Assembly (NCBI GenBank): GCA_024236175.1
Contig: JACKKY010000002.1
Coordinates: 248,001-312,000 of the forward strand
Source of the DNA: Novosphingobium sp.
Lineage (GTDB): Bacteria; Pseudomonadota; Alphaproteobacteria; Sphingomonadales; Sphingomonadaceae
Direction of reading: 5' to 3'
Length of the DNA stretch: 64,000 nucleotides
A model generated the notes under the pieces. That model was not told the DNA's origin, made no database searches, and worked only from the letters and a program-made list of their open reading frames with translations. Positions 47,802 to 57,021 of the stretch are shown piece after piece. Positions within the stretch are counted from its first letter, which is position 1, and each line of letters begins with the position of its first letter. Position numbers and translations under genes: made by a program.

Positions 47802-48949
47802 GCCGCCACCAGTTCCGCCGGCACCAGCTCGCCCAGCAAAGCATCAAGCAGCGGCATTCCCTGTTCTGTCACGCCGATCCGTTCGCCTCTGCACCAAGCA
47901 AGGCCTTGCTGCTCGTAGAATGCGAGCTTGTCCGGATCACACAAAGCCTGTCCGGGAAGGCCGAAACGCATGGCCATGCTGCCAATGTCCACCCCCTCGG
48001 CGAGCCTCAGCCCCATGAGCATCGCTTCGAAAGCCTGTTCCTTGCCGGACAGATCGTGCGTTTCGGCAATGCCGTTCCCCGATGCGGCAACGGACTTTAG
48101 CCAGTTTTCGGGCTTGCGGTGGCGCACCGTGGCAATACCACCACGCCGGCCATGTGCACCGGGGCCGATCCCGCAGTAGTCCTGGTATCGCCAGTAGGTG
48201 AGGTTGTGCCGGCTCTCCTCGCCGGGCCTCGCATGATTACTGACTTCATAGGCGGGAAGACCAAGCGCCGAGGTCATTTCCCTTGTGAGGGCGAACATTT
48301 CCGCCGAGGCATCGTCATCGAGCGGCTCGAACTCTTTCTGGCGGACCATCGTCGCGAACCGCGTGCCCAGTTCGATGGTCAACTGGTATAGCGAGAGATG
48401 ACCGGTACCGAACGCCAGCGCCCGGGACAACTCGGCCTGCCACTGATCGAGCGTGTGGCCCGGCCTCGCGTAGATCAGGTCAAAGCTGACGCGCTCGAAC
48501 TGGCGCTGCGCGACTTCCAGCGCCGCCAAACCCTCCGCGGCATCATGCAGGCGGCCGAGGAAGAGCAGGGTCTCATCGTCAAGCGCCTGCAAGCCGAGCG
48601 AAACCCGGTTGACGCCCGCGGCGGCCAGTCCGGCATAATTCGCAGCCTCCACCGACGACGGATTGCCTTCCAGCGTGATTTCGATTTCGGGGGCAAAGCC
48701 CCACAGCCGCTCGGCAGATTCAAGCAGCCTGCTGACCAGCGAAGGCGGCATGAGTGAGGGCGTTCCACCCCCGAAAAACACCGATGTCAGCGGCTCTCCG
48801 CCCGCAGCTTCGGCCTCGCAGGCCATGTCGGCCAGCAGCGCGCCTTCCCATTGCGCATGATCCACGCTCTCGCGGACATGGCTGTTGAAGTCGCAGTAGG
48901 GGCACTTGGCGAGGCAGAACGGCCAGTGAATGTAAAGCGCGCGGGCCAT
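47798..48949 (-). CDS. hemW: radical SAM haem chaperone HemW
   Basis: A 383-residue radical SAM protein related to coproporphyrinogen III oxidase HemN. The cluster motif is Cys12-x3-Cys16-x2-Cys19 (FCLAKCPYC). It lacks the extra N-terminal region needed for HemN activity, and so fits the haem-insertion protein HemW. FFGGGTPSLMPP is typical. It is followed by xerC and preceded by rdgB with a 9-bp gap. Confidence 0.95.
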   Translation of the reverse strand: MARALYIHWPFCLAKCPYCDFNSHVRESVDHAQWEGALLADMACEAEAAGGEPLTSVFFGGGTPSLMPPSLVSRLLESAERLWGFAPEIEITLEGNPSSVEAANYAGLAAAGVNRVSLGLQALDDETLLFLGRLHDAAEGLAALEVAQRQFERVSFDLIYARPGHTLDQWQAELSRALAFGTGHLSLYQLTIELGTRFATMVRQKEFEPLDDDASAEMFALTREMTSALGLPAYEVSNHARPGEESRHNLTYWRYQDYCGIGPGAHGRRGGIATVRHRKPENWLKSVAASGNGIAETHDLSGKEQAFEAMLMGLRLAEGVDIGSMAMRFGLPGQALCDPDKLAFYEQQGLAWCRGERIGVTEQGMPLLDALLGELVPAELVAA

Positions 48950-48958
48950 CGCCGCATT

Positions 48959-49585
48959 CTACCCGCCGAATTGCTCCGCTACCAGCTTCGCGAATGCATC
49001 GGCGCGGTGGCTGATGCGGTGCTTTTCTTCCGGATCGATCTCGGCGAAGGTCTGCGTCCGGCCCTCGGGCACGAACACCGGATCATAGCCGAAACCCATT
49101 ACGCCGCGTGGCGGCCAACTGAAGACTCCGTCGATCCTGCCTTCGTAAACGGCGCTTTCGCCGCCGGGCCAGGCGATGGCGAGCACGCAGGAGAACCAGC
49201 AAGACCGGTCGACATCGGCACCCTGCTCACAAAGCATGCCTTCGACCTTGCCCATCGCCATGTACCAGTCACGCCCGGCGGGTCCCTCGAACCACTGCCG
49301 TTCCGCCCAGTCGGCGGTGTAGACACCGGGCCTGCCGTCAAGCGCGGCCACCGAAAGGCCGGAATCGTCGGCGAGCGCGGGCAGTTGCGCGGCCTCGGCT
49401 GCTGCCCGCGCCTTGATCAACGCGTTCTCGACAAACGTTGTGCCGGTTTCCGCCGGTTCGGGCAGGCCCAGCGAGCCCGCCGAGATGCAGTCCACCCCGT
49501 ATAGCTCGAGCAGCGCCGAGATTTCCCTGAGCTTGCCCGCGTTGTGCGTTGCGATCACGAGGGTTCCGGTGCCGAGCCTTGGCAT
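48959..49585 (-). CDS. rdgB: XTP/dITP diphosphatase (RdgB/HAM1 family)
   Basis: Removes non-canonical purine nucleoside triphosphates. The 208-residue protein has VIATHNAGKLREI, ALADDSGLSVAAL, GFGYDPVFVP and the C-terminal KHRISHRADAF. The start at 49585 lies 2 bp after the rph stop, so coupling is likely. Confidence 0.96.
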   Translation of the reverse strand: MPRLGTGTLVIATHNAGKLREISALLELYGVDCISAGSLGLPEPAETGTTFVENALIKARAAAEAAQLPALADDSGLSVAALDGRPGVYTADWAERQWFEGPAGRDWYMAMGKVEGMLCEQGADVDRSCWFSCVLAIAWPGGESAVYEGRIDGVFSWPPRGVMGFGYDPVFVPEGRTQTFAEIDPEEKHRISHRADAFAKLVAEQFGG

Positions 49586-49587
49586 GG

Positions 49588-50301
49588 TCAGGCGACAGCC
49601 TTGTCCTGCGCCGCGAAAATTCGGTCGCATCCGATCCGCGCGAGGCGCAGCAGACGCAGCAGGCCCTCTTCGTCGTAGGGCGCACCTTCCGCCGTTGCCT
49701 GCGCCTCGGCGATCAGTCCGCCCTCGATCAACACGAAATTGGCGTCGGCATCGGCTGCGCTGTCTTCGGCATAGTCGAGATCGAGCACCGGCGTGCCCTG
49801 GTAGATGCCGCAGCTCACCGCCGCGACCTTGGCGGCCAGCGGATCTTCGGTGATGGCCCCTTCCGCAAGCAGCGTATTGACGGCAAGCCGCAGCGCCACC
49901 CATGCGCCTGAGATCGACGCCGTTCGCGTGCCGCCATCGGCCTGGATGACGTCGCAATCGAGCACGATCTGCCGCTCGCCCAGCTTGGCCATGTCGGTCA
50001 CCGAGCGAAGCGACCGGCCGATCAGCCGCTGGATCTCCTGCGTCCGCCCGGTTTGCTTCCCTTTCGCGGCTTCGCGCGAACCGCGCGTATGCGTGGCACG
50101 CGGGAGCATGGAATACTCGCCGGTCACCCAGCCTTCGCCCTTGCCGCGCAGGAACGGCGGCACCTTTTCCTCTACGCTGGCGGTGCACAGGACCTTGGTG
50201 TCGCCGAAAGAGACCAGTACAGATCCCTCCGCATGCTTGGTGAAACCGGTCTGGAACTCGATAGCACGCATTTCGTCGGGCGCGCGGCCGGAAGGTCGCA
50301 T
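49588..50301 (-). CDS. rph: ribonuclease PH
   Basis: Phosphorolytic 3'-5' exonuclease that trims tRNA precursors. It is 237 residues, normal length, with GEYSMLPRATHTR, QRLIGRSLRSV, DCDVIQADGGTRTASI and DLDYAEDSAADADAN. It is the first gene of the rph-rdgB-hemW-xerC minus-strand operon and diverges from hrcA across 80 bp. Confidence 0.98.
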   Translation of the reverse strand: MRPSGRAPDEMRAIEFQTGFTKHAEGSVLVSFGDTKVLCTASVEEKVPPFLRGKGEGWVTGEYSMLPRATHTRGSREAAKGKQTGRTQEIQRLIGRSLRSVTDMAKLGERQIVLDCDVIQADGGTRTASISGAWVALRLAVNTLLAEGAITEDPLAAKVAAVSCGIYQGTPVLDLDYAEDSAADADANFVLIEGGLIAEAQATAEGAPYDEEGLLRLLRLARIGCDRIFAAQDKAVA

Positions 50302-50381
50302 GGGGACTCCTATCTTGCTAGTTGCGCGCCGTTAGGCGCAATGGGCTTGAGGCTGCAAGCCCGCGCTCTAAATATTGTCCG

Positions 50382-51425
50382 ATGACTGTTCCGCCGATCA
50401 ACGAACTGACAGACCGTGCCCGGGAGATATTCCGCCTCGTCGTGGAAGGGTACCTCGCGTCCGGACAACCGGTGGGATCCAAGAAGCTGGCGGGCGGCAG
50501 CGGACTGAACCTGTCTCCGGCCTCGATCCGGTCGGTACTGCACGAACTCGAACAGTTCGGCCTGCTCGCGGCTCCGCACACCAGCGCGGGACGAATGCCT
50601 ACCGAAGCCGGCCTGCGGCTCTTTGTCGACGGCATGATGCAGGTGGCCGAACCTACGCAAGAGGAACGCGCTGCCATCGAACGGCGCCTGTCGGAACCAG
50701 GCCCCATCGAGGCCGCGCTAGAAGCCACAAGCGCGATCCTTTCCGACCTTTCCGCCTGCGCGGGAGTGGTCATGGTCCCGCGCCGCGAACCGCGTCTCAA
50801 CCAGCTCAGCCTCGTTGCCTTGTCGCCGGGACGAGCTCTGGCGGTGCTGGTGGGCGAGGATGGCGCGATAGAGAACCGGCTGGTCGATATTCCGGCTGAC
50901 GTCCGTCCCGGCGCGCTTGACGAGGCGGCCAACTACATCAGCGCGCAGCTGAACGGACGCACGCTTGCCGAAGCGGTGCAACTGATGCGGTCCGAGATCG
51001 TATCGGGCAAGTCCGCACTCGACGCAGCCAGCCGCGATCTCGTGGAGCGAGGACTGGCGGTGTGGAGCGAGGACGCCATGGAGCGCCCGGTGCTCATCGT
51101 CCGGGGGCAGGCGAACCTGCTTGACGAATCGGCGCTCAGCGACATCGAGCGGGTGCGATCCCTGCTGGAGGACCTCGAAAACAAGCAGTCGGTTGCCGAA
51201 CTTCTGGAATCGGCGCGCGAGGCGGAAGCTACGCGGATCTTCATCGGTTCGGAGAACCGGCTATTTGCGCTTTCAGGGTCGTCCGTGATCGCTTCACCCT
51301 ATCGCGACCGCGATGGAAGGGTGGTCGGCGTGGTGGGGGTTATCGGGCCGACGCGGTTGAATTATGCGCGGGTCGTCCCCATGGTGGATTTCACAGCCCA
51401 GAGTTTGGGCAAGCTCATCGGATAG
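50382..51425 (+). CDS. hrcA: heat-inducible transcription repressor HrcA
   Basis: Winged-helix repressor of class I heat-shock genes, 347 residues. The N-terminal PPINELTDRAREIFRLVVE segment and HTSAGRMPTEAGLRLFVDG are typical. No CIRCE operator is visible in the 80-bp upstream gap or ahead of dnaK, so its targets must lie elsewhere. There is no Shine-Dalgarno before ATG 50382, and a TTGAGG-16-TAAATA promoter (50347-50374) would place transcription start at or next to the start codon. Confidence 0.96.
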   Translation: MTVPPINELTDRAREIFRLVVEGYLASGQPVGSKKLAGGSGLNLSPASIRSVLHELEQFGLLAAPHTSAGRMPTEAGLRLFVDGMMQVAEPTQEERAAIERRLSEPGPIEAALEATSAILSDLSACAGVVMVPRREPRLNQLSLVALSPGRALAVLVGEDGAIENRLVDIPADVRPGALDEAANYISAQLNGRTLAEAVQLMRSEIVSGKSALDAASRDLVERGLAVWSEDAMERPVLIVRGQANLLDESALSDIERVRSLLEDLENKQSVAELLESAREAEATRIFIGSENRLFALSGSSVIASPYRDRDGRVVGVVGVIGPTRLNYARVVPMVDFTAQSLGKLIG

Positions 51426-51442
51426 CTGGAATTTTGCAGGAC

Positions 51443-52024
51443 ATGACTGACGAAAAGAAACGGCCGCAGGACGATCCCGCGGTTGCCAAGGAACTGGAAG
51501 GCGTACCCGAAGAGATGATCGGACAGAACGAAGGCGCGACATTCGAAGGTATCGACGGCGCGCTGGCCCAGCTGAAGGAAGAGCTGGCCGAGGCACAACA
51601 GGAAGTGCTGTATGCGCGCGCAGAAACGCAGAACGTGCGCCGCCGCCTTGAAAAGGACATCGCCGACACACGCGCTTACGCCGCGACCGGCTTTGCCCGC
51701 GACATCCTCTCGGTCGCCGACAACCTCTCTCGCGCGCTCGAAGCGATTCCGGGGGAATTTCGCGATGACGAGAAGCTCAAGGGCTTCATTTCGGGCATCG
51801 AGGCGACGGCGCGCGAGATCGAAAAGGTGTTCGGCCAGCACGGCATCAGCCGGATTGCCGCCATGGGGCTTCCGCTGGATCCCAACCAGCATCAGGCGAT
51901 GATGGAAATCCCGACGACCGAGGCCGAGCCCGGCACGATCGTTCAGGAAATGCAGCCCGGCTACATGATCAAGGACCGATTGCTGCGTCCGGCCATGGTC
52001 GGTGTGGCGAAAAAGCCCGACTGA
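51443..52024 (+). CDS. grpE: nucleotide exchange factor GrpE
   Basis: Releases ADP from DnaK. It is 193 residues, with an acidic N-terminus, a long coiled coil (LAQLKEELAEAQQEVLYARA), the ARDILSVADNLSRAL segment and the C-terminal beta domain PNQHQAMMEIPT. ATG 51443 follows hrcA by 17 bp, the common hrcA-grpE pair. An in-frame TTG three codons upstream is less likely. Confidence 0.97.
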   Translation: MTDEKKRPQDDPAVAKELEGVPEEMIGQNEGATFEGIDGALAQLKEELAEAQQEVLYARAETQNVRRRLEKDIADTRAYAATGFARDILSVADNLSRALEAIPGEFRDDEKLKGFISGIEATAREIEKVFGQHGISRIAAMGLPLDPNQHQAMMEIPTTEAEPGTIVQEMQPGYMIKDRLLRPAMVGVAKKPD

Positions 52025-52133
52025 CTCCTCCGGCCGCCGTTCCGCGTAGGTAGAACAAACCGGCTGCGCTTTGCCCTTTCCCTGAACCGGCTTTTTTGCG
52101 ACATTCCTGTCGGAAGTTTTCGGGAGGGTGAGC

Positions 52134-52925
52134 ATGGAACTTGCAGGCAAAGTTGCGCTGGTGACCGGCGGAGGCGGGGGGATCGGCGCCGGCATCGCCG
52201 AGGCCTTCGTCGAAAAGGGCGCGAAAGTCGCGCTTTCGGACGTCAATCCGGACTATGCGCGGGCGGAAGCCGAACGCATCGGCGGAGGCGCGATCAGCCT
52301 CCAGCACGATGTGACCTCGCTCGATAGCTGGGCGAGGGTGAAATCCGCCGTCGAAGCCGAATTCGGGCAGGTGGATGTCCTGTGCAACAATGCCGGCGTC
52401 GCGTTGCCGTTCCAGCCTTTCGAAGATGTCGAACCCGACGAGTTCGCCCGGGTGATGACGATCAACGTCACCGGCGTTTACAACGGCTGCAAGACATTCA
52501 TTGCCGAGATGAAGGCACGCAAGGCCGGCCACATCGTCAACACGTCATCGCTCAACGGCCTCGTGCCATTCGGATCCTTCGCCACCTATTGCGCCAGCAA
52601 GTTCGCGGTCGCCGGCATGTCGGAAGCCCTCTGCCAGGAACTCGCCCCGTTCGGCGTCGGCGTTTCGATCCTCTATCCCGGCCTGACGCGAAGCCGCATG
52701 TCAGAAGGCCAGATGCCGGACCAGGATTCAGAAGCTGCCGAATTCATGCGGCGCGCGATGATGGAACCCGTCTGGCTGGGCAGGGCGGTTGCCCGTGCCG
52801 TGGAGACCAACACACTGCACATCATCACGCATCCGGAGCATCGCGACGGGCTGGCAGCGCGGTTCGACGCCATCCTTGCCGCACATGGCGATCCGGCGCA
52901 GCCGGGCTATCCCGGGTACACCTGA
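52134..52925 (+). CDS. short-chain dehydrogenase/reductase
   Basis: A 263-residue classical SDR with cofactor loop TGGGGGIGAG, an Asp after beta-2 (SDVNPD) favouring NAD(H), NNAG (CNNAGVALP), catalytic Ser (NTSSLNG) and YxxxK (YCASKFAVAG). ATG 52134 has GGGAGG 7 bp upstream. It is placed between grpE and the lipoprotein pair with no clear operon. Substrate unknown. Confidence 0.9.
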   Translation: MELAGKVALVTGGGGGIGAGIAEAFVEKGAKVALSDVNPDYARAEAERIGGGAISLQHDVTSLDSWARVKSAVEAEFGQVDVLCNNAGVALPFQPFEDVEPDEFARVMTINVTGVYNGCKTFIAEMKARKAGHIVNTSSLNGLVPFGSFATYCASKFAVAGMSEALCQELAPFGVGVSILYPGLTRSRMSEGQMPDQDSEAAEFMRRAMMEPVWLGRAVARAVETNTLHIITHPEHRDGLAARFDAILAAHGDPAQPGYPGYT

Positions 52926-53048
52926 CGCGACTTTCTCGACGTTCGACACGCCGGACAGTTTTCCGGCTGCGACGAAGCGGCTCCAAGGGGGATTCCTCCT
53001 GAAACGTTCTCCGTTAAGATTCAGGCAGTTCCAAACGGAGTTTGTGCA

Positions 53049-53330
53049 ATGCGCAGGATTTTCCTTTCCGTAGTCGCCGCAGGCAGCCTCGCCCTTGGGG
53101 GATGCGCCACTAACTATTCCGGCGAAGGTGCCCTTGCCGGAGGCGCGGTCGGCGGCATTCTCGGCGCCAATGACGGCGATCTGGCGGAAGGCGCCCTGAT
53201 CGGCGCGGCTATCGGCGCGGTCGGCGGGACGCTGATCAAGAAGAACCAGAGGAAGCAGGAACAGACCGAGGGGCGCGGCTGCTATCGCTACGACCGCGAC
53301 GGCCAGCAGTACTGGGACAGCCAGTGCTGA
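53049..53330 (+). CDS. glycine-zipper lipoprotein (first of a tandem pair)
   Basis: A 93-residue outer-membrane-type lipoprotein with signal peptide and lipobox LALGGC (lipid Cys at residue 19). A glycine-zipper 2TM segment (GALAGGAVGGILGA, GAAIGAVGG) follows, then a short C-terminal module CYRYDRDGQQYWDSQC. The closing cysteines could pair. Such proteins resemble 17-kDa surface antigen/RcnB-like envelope proteins. It has a close paralogue 155 bp downstream. Confidence 0.85.
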   Translation: MRRIFLSVVAAGSLALGGCATNYSGEGALAGGAVGGILGANDGDLAEGALIGAAIGAVGGTLIKKNQRKQEQTEGRGCYRYDRDGQQYWDSQC

Positions 53331-53485
53331 GATGACCCGACCCCGTCCGACTGGCGGGTGGCACTGACATTCACCGGGCCGTTCGACGGCAGGCCGCGTC
53401 CATGCGACGGGCCGTTGCTGCGCAAGGAACCCGCCCCGCTGCTCCACCGTTGGTGATGGAGAACCATCGCAACGGAGTAACCACA

Positions 53486-53746
53486 ATGCGTAGCATCATC
53501 CTACCAGCCATCGCCGCCGGAGCCTTGGCTCTCGGCGGCTGTGCCAGCAATTATGCAGGCGAAGGAGCCTTGGCCGGCGGCGCGCTGGGCGCTGGCGTCG
53601 GCGCGGTAACCGATGCCGATACCGCGACCGCGGCGGCCGTCGGCGCTGCTGCAGGTGCAGCGGTCGGCTCCCAGGTCGACAAGGACCGTGACGGTTGCTG
53701 GCGCTATGATCGCGACGGGCGTCGCTTCTGGGACGATGACTGCTAG
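53486..53746 (+). CDS. glycine-zipper lipoprotein (second of a tandem pair)
   Basis: An 86-residue paralogue of the preceding gene with lipobox LALGGC, glycine zipper (GALAGGALGAGVGAV, then VGAAAGAAVGSQV) and terminal module CWRYDRDGRRFWDDDC. The zipper core differs but both ends are conserved, so duplication is fairly old. ATG 53486 is chosen over upstream starts because the signal peptide begins there. Convergent with the HEMTH protein gene. Confidence 0.85.
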   Translation: MRSIILPAIAAGALALGGCASNYAGEGALAGGALGAGVGAVTDADTATAAAVGAAAGAAVGSQVDKDRDGCWRYDRDGRRFWDDDC

Positions 53747-54250
53747 TCAGTCCCGACCGGAGAAATCGACGAGCAGGTCGTAAACGGAGGCATCCGCGAC
53801 GCCGGCGACCTTCCAACCGTTCCTGAGCAGGAAGGCGTGGCGCACGATCTCCGCCTGCTGTTCGATACCGTAGCGAGACAGGGGCCGTCCCGGCCTCAGG
53901 CTGTAGACGTAACGGCAGAAGGGGTGGCGATGCAGAGGAAGGTAGAACCTTCCCCTGGTCTGTGCCTGCCACACATGCGTCATCTCGTGGATGAACAACC
54001 CCTGCAATTCCATGCTGGCCTGACTGAAGTCGTCGCAATAGCGCGGCGAGCGAGGGTGAAAGTGGATGTGCCCGCAAGGCGCCATCACCGTCTCGCGCGG
54101 CTGGAACGGGAGCCACCTCCGCCTGACTACGGTGACCGGCCCGGTATTGACCGCGTCCTCGAATACGGATCTGACCAGGTCGATTTCACCCTTGGTCAGG
54201 GGCCGTTTGCCTCCGACCGGGCAGGCATGCTCGTGAAGCAGTCCGCTCAG
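53747..54250 (-). CDS. putative metal-binding HEMTH protein (vgr-related/DUF4157-like), apparent CTG start
   Basis: About 167 residues if begun at CTG 54250. The core HIHFHPRSPRYCDDFSQ and LFIHEMTHVWQAQTRG contain a zincin-like HExxH motif, followed by YGIEQQAEIVRHAF with a possible third ligand Glu. Family-like sequence (RPLTKGEIDLVRSVFEDAV) continues well upstream of the first canonical start (GTG 54088), yet no ATG, GTG or TTG lies in frame there. CTG 54250 has GGAGG 7 bp upstream and overlaps the PCuAC stop by 4 bp (CTGA), so I infer it is the start. The minimal form would be 53747-54088. Confidence 0.7.
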   Translation of the reverse strand: MSGLLHEHACPVGGKRPLTKGEIDLVRSVFEDAVNTGPVTVVRRRWLPFQPRETVMAPCGHIHFHPRSPRYCDDFSQASMELQGLFIHEMTHVWQAQTRGRFYLPLHRHPFCRYVYSLRPGRPLSRYGIEQQAEIVRHAFLLRNGWKVAGVADASVYDLLVDFSGRD

Positions 54251-54792
54251 TGCGCGGCCTCCATATGTTCGCCGTGATCCATCGATCCCATCGAACCTGA
54301 GCCTCCTGCGGCTTCGATCGTCAGCGGTGCGGAAAGCTTGTCCCCGCCCGAGAAAGTTAGCGTGATTTCCGCCGTCCCGCCCGGCTCAAGCGTATCGGCG
54401 AGCTCGAACGCCATGACATGCTTTCCGCCGCGTTCGAACTTCACGGTGGCACCGGCGTCGAGCTGGACGGACTCAACCGGAGACATGCTTCCACCAATCG
54501 TTTCATGCATTTCGGTATTGCCGGCCCCGTCGATATGGACCCCGGCCAGCGATGTCGCCACATCGCTGGCATTGGTGACGGTAAAATAGGCTGCGCCCGG
54601 ATTGCCCTTGACCGCGGGCAGGACAAGCGTCCCGTCGCTCACGGAAAGTCCCGGTTTTGCATCAGGGCTTGGGTCGGCCGGCTGCTCCGGCGCGCGCTGG
54701 CAGGCGGCGATCGAAAGCAAGGGAACGAGGGCGAGAAGCGAAAGGGAACGGGCGATTTTCACGGCTGGTGCAATCCTTTCGGGAACGGGCAA
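54247..54792 (-). CDS. PCuAC-family copper chaperone lipoprotein
   Basis: A 181-residue periplasmic copper carrier that helps load the CuA site of cytochrome oxidase in this family. The lipobox is LLSIAAC. The copper site motif is present: Met-His in NTEMHETIGGSMSPV and HxM in GGKHVMAF. The C-terminal tail MGSMDHGEHMEAAH adds Met/His ligands. The start is TTG 54792, preceded at 5 bp by GGAAGGAG; GTG 54762 is an alternative. It diverges from dnaK. Confidence 0.88.
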   Translation of the reverse strand: MPVPERIAPAVKIARSLSLLALVPLLSIAACQRAPEQPADPSPDAKPGLSVSDGTLVLPAVKGNPGAAYFTVTNASDVATSLAGVHIDGAGNTEMHETIGGSMSPVESVQLDAGATVKFERGGKHVMAFELADTLEPGGTAEITLTFSGGDKLSAPLTIEAAGGSGSMGSMDHGEHMEAAH

Positions 54793-54823
54793 ATTTTCTC
54801 CTTCCGGTTAGAGTTCCGAGCCC

Positions 54824-54851
54824 CTTGTGCCAAGCAAAACCGCACCTATAT
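54824..54851 (+). promoter_or_regulatory. RpoH (sigma-32) heat-shock promoter of dnaK
   Basis: CTTG (54824-54827), a 17-base spacer and CCTATAT (54845-54851) match the alphaproteobacterial RpoH consensus CTTG-N17/18-CYTATNT at every defined base. Transcription would begin near 54858, giving a leader of about 96 nt ahead of dnaK. Confidence 0.8.
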
Positions 54852-54953
54852 CGCCCTCGACGACAAGGAACGTCACCGAACCGCCGATCCGCCTTGCCGA
54901 AATTCGGGACGCGAGCAGTGCGGTGTCAACATCGACGTGAGGAATGGGGTAAT

Positions 54954-56876
<1,923 letters not shown>

Positions 56877-56990
56877 CGATGAAAACCCCGTCTCTCCCGC
56901 TGGATTGCAGCTGGCTGCAGCCCGGCGGGAAAGGGCAGGGGAGTGGGGGATATTCACAAATGACGGCGAACCCGAAGTCCCGTCATGCGA

Positions 56991-57014
56991 CCCTCGCCCC
57001 TGAAGGGGAGAGGG
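56991..57014 (+). promoter_or_regulatory. hairpin enclosing the dnaJ ribosome-binding site
   Basis: CCCTCGCCCCT (56991-57001) pairs with AGGGGAGAGGG (57004-57014) with one mismatch and a 2-base turn. The 3' arm is the purine-rich Shine-Dalgarno of dnaJ (ATG 57022). Folding would hide the site. It might be a temperature-responsive or simply stabilising element, or a dispersed repeat that happens to lie there. Confidence 0.55.
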
Positions 57015-57021
57015 TTTGCTG

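Noticed and set aside
50302..50381. Possible CIRCE operator before hrcA
   Set aside because: No TTAGCACTC-N9-GAGTGCTAA or close variant is visible in this gap or upstream of dnaK.
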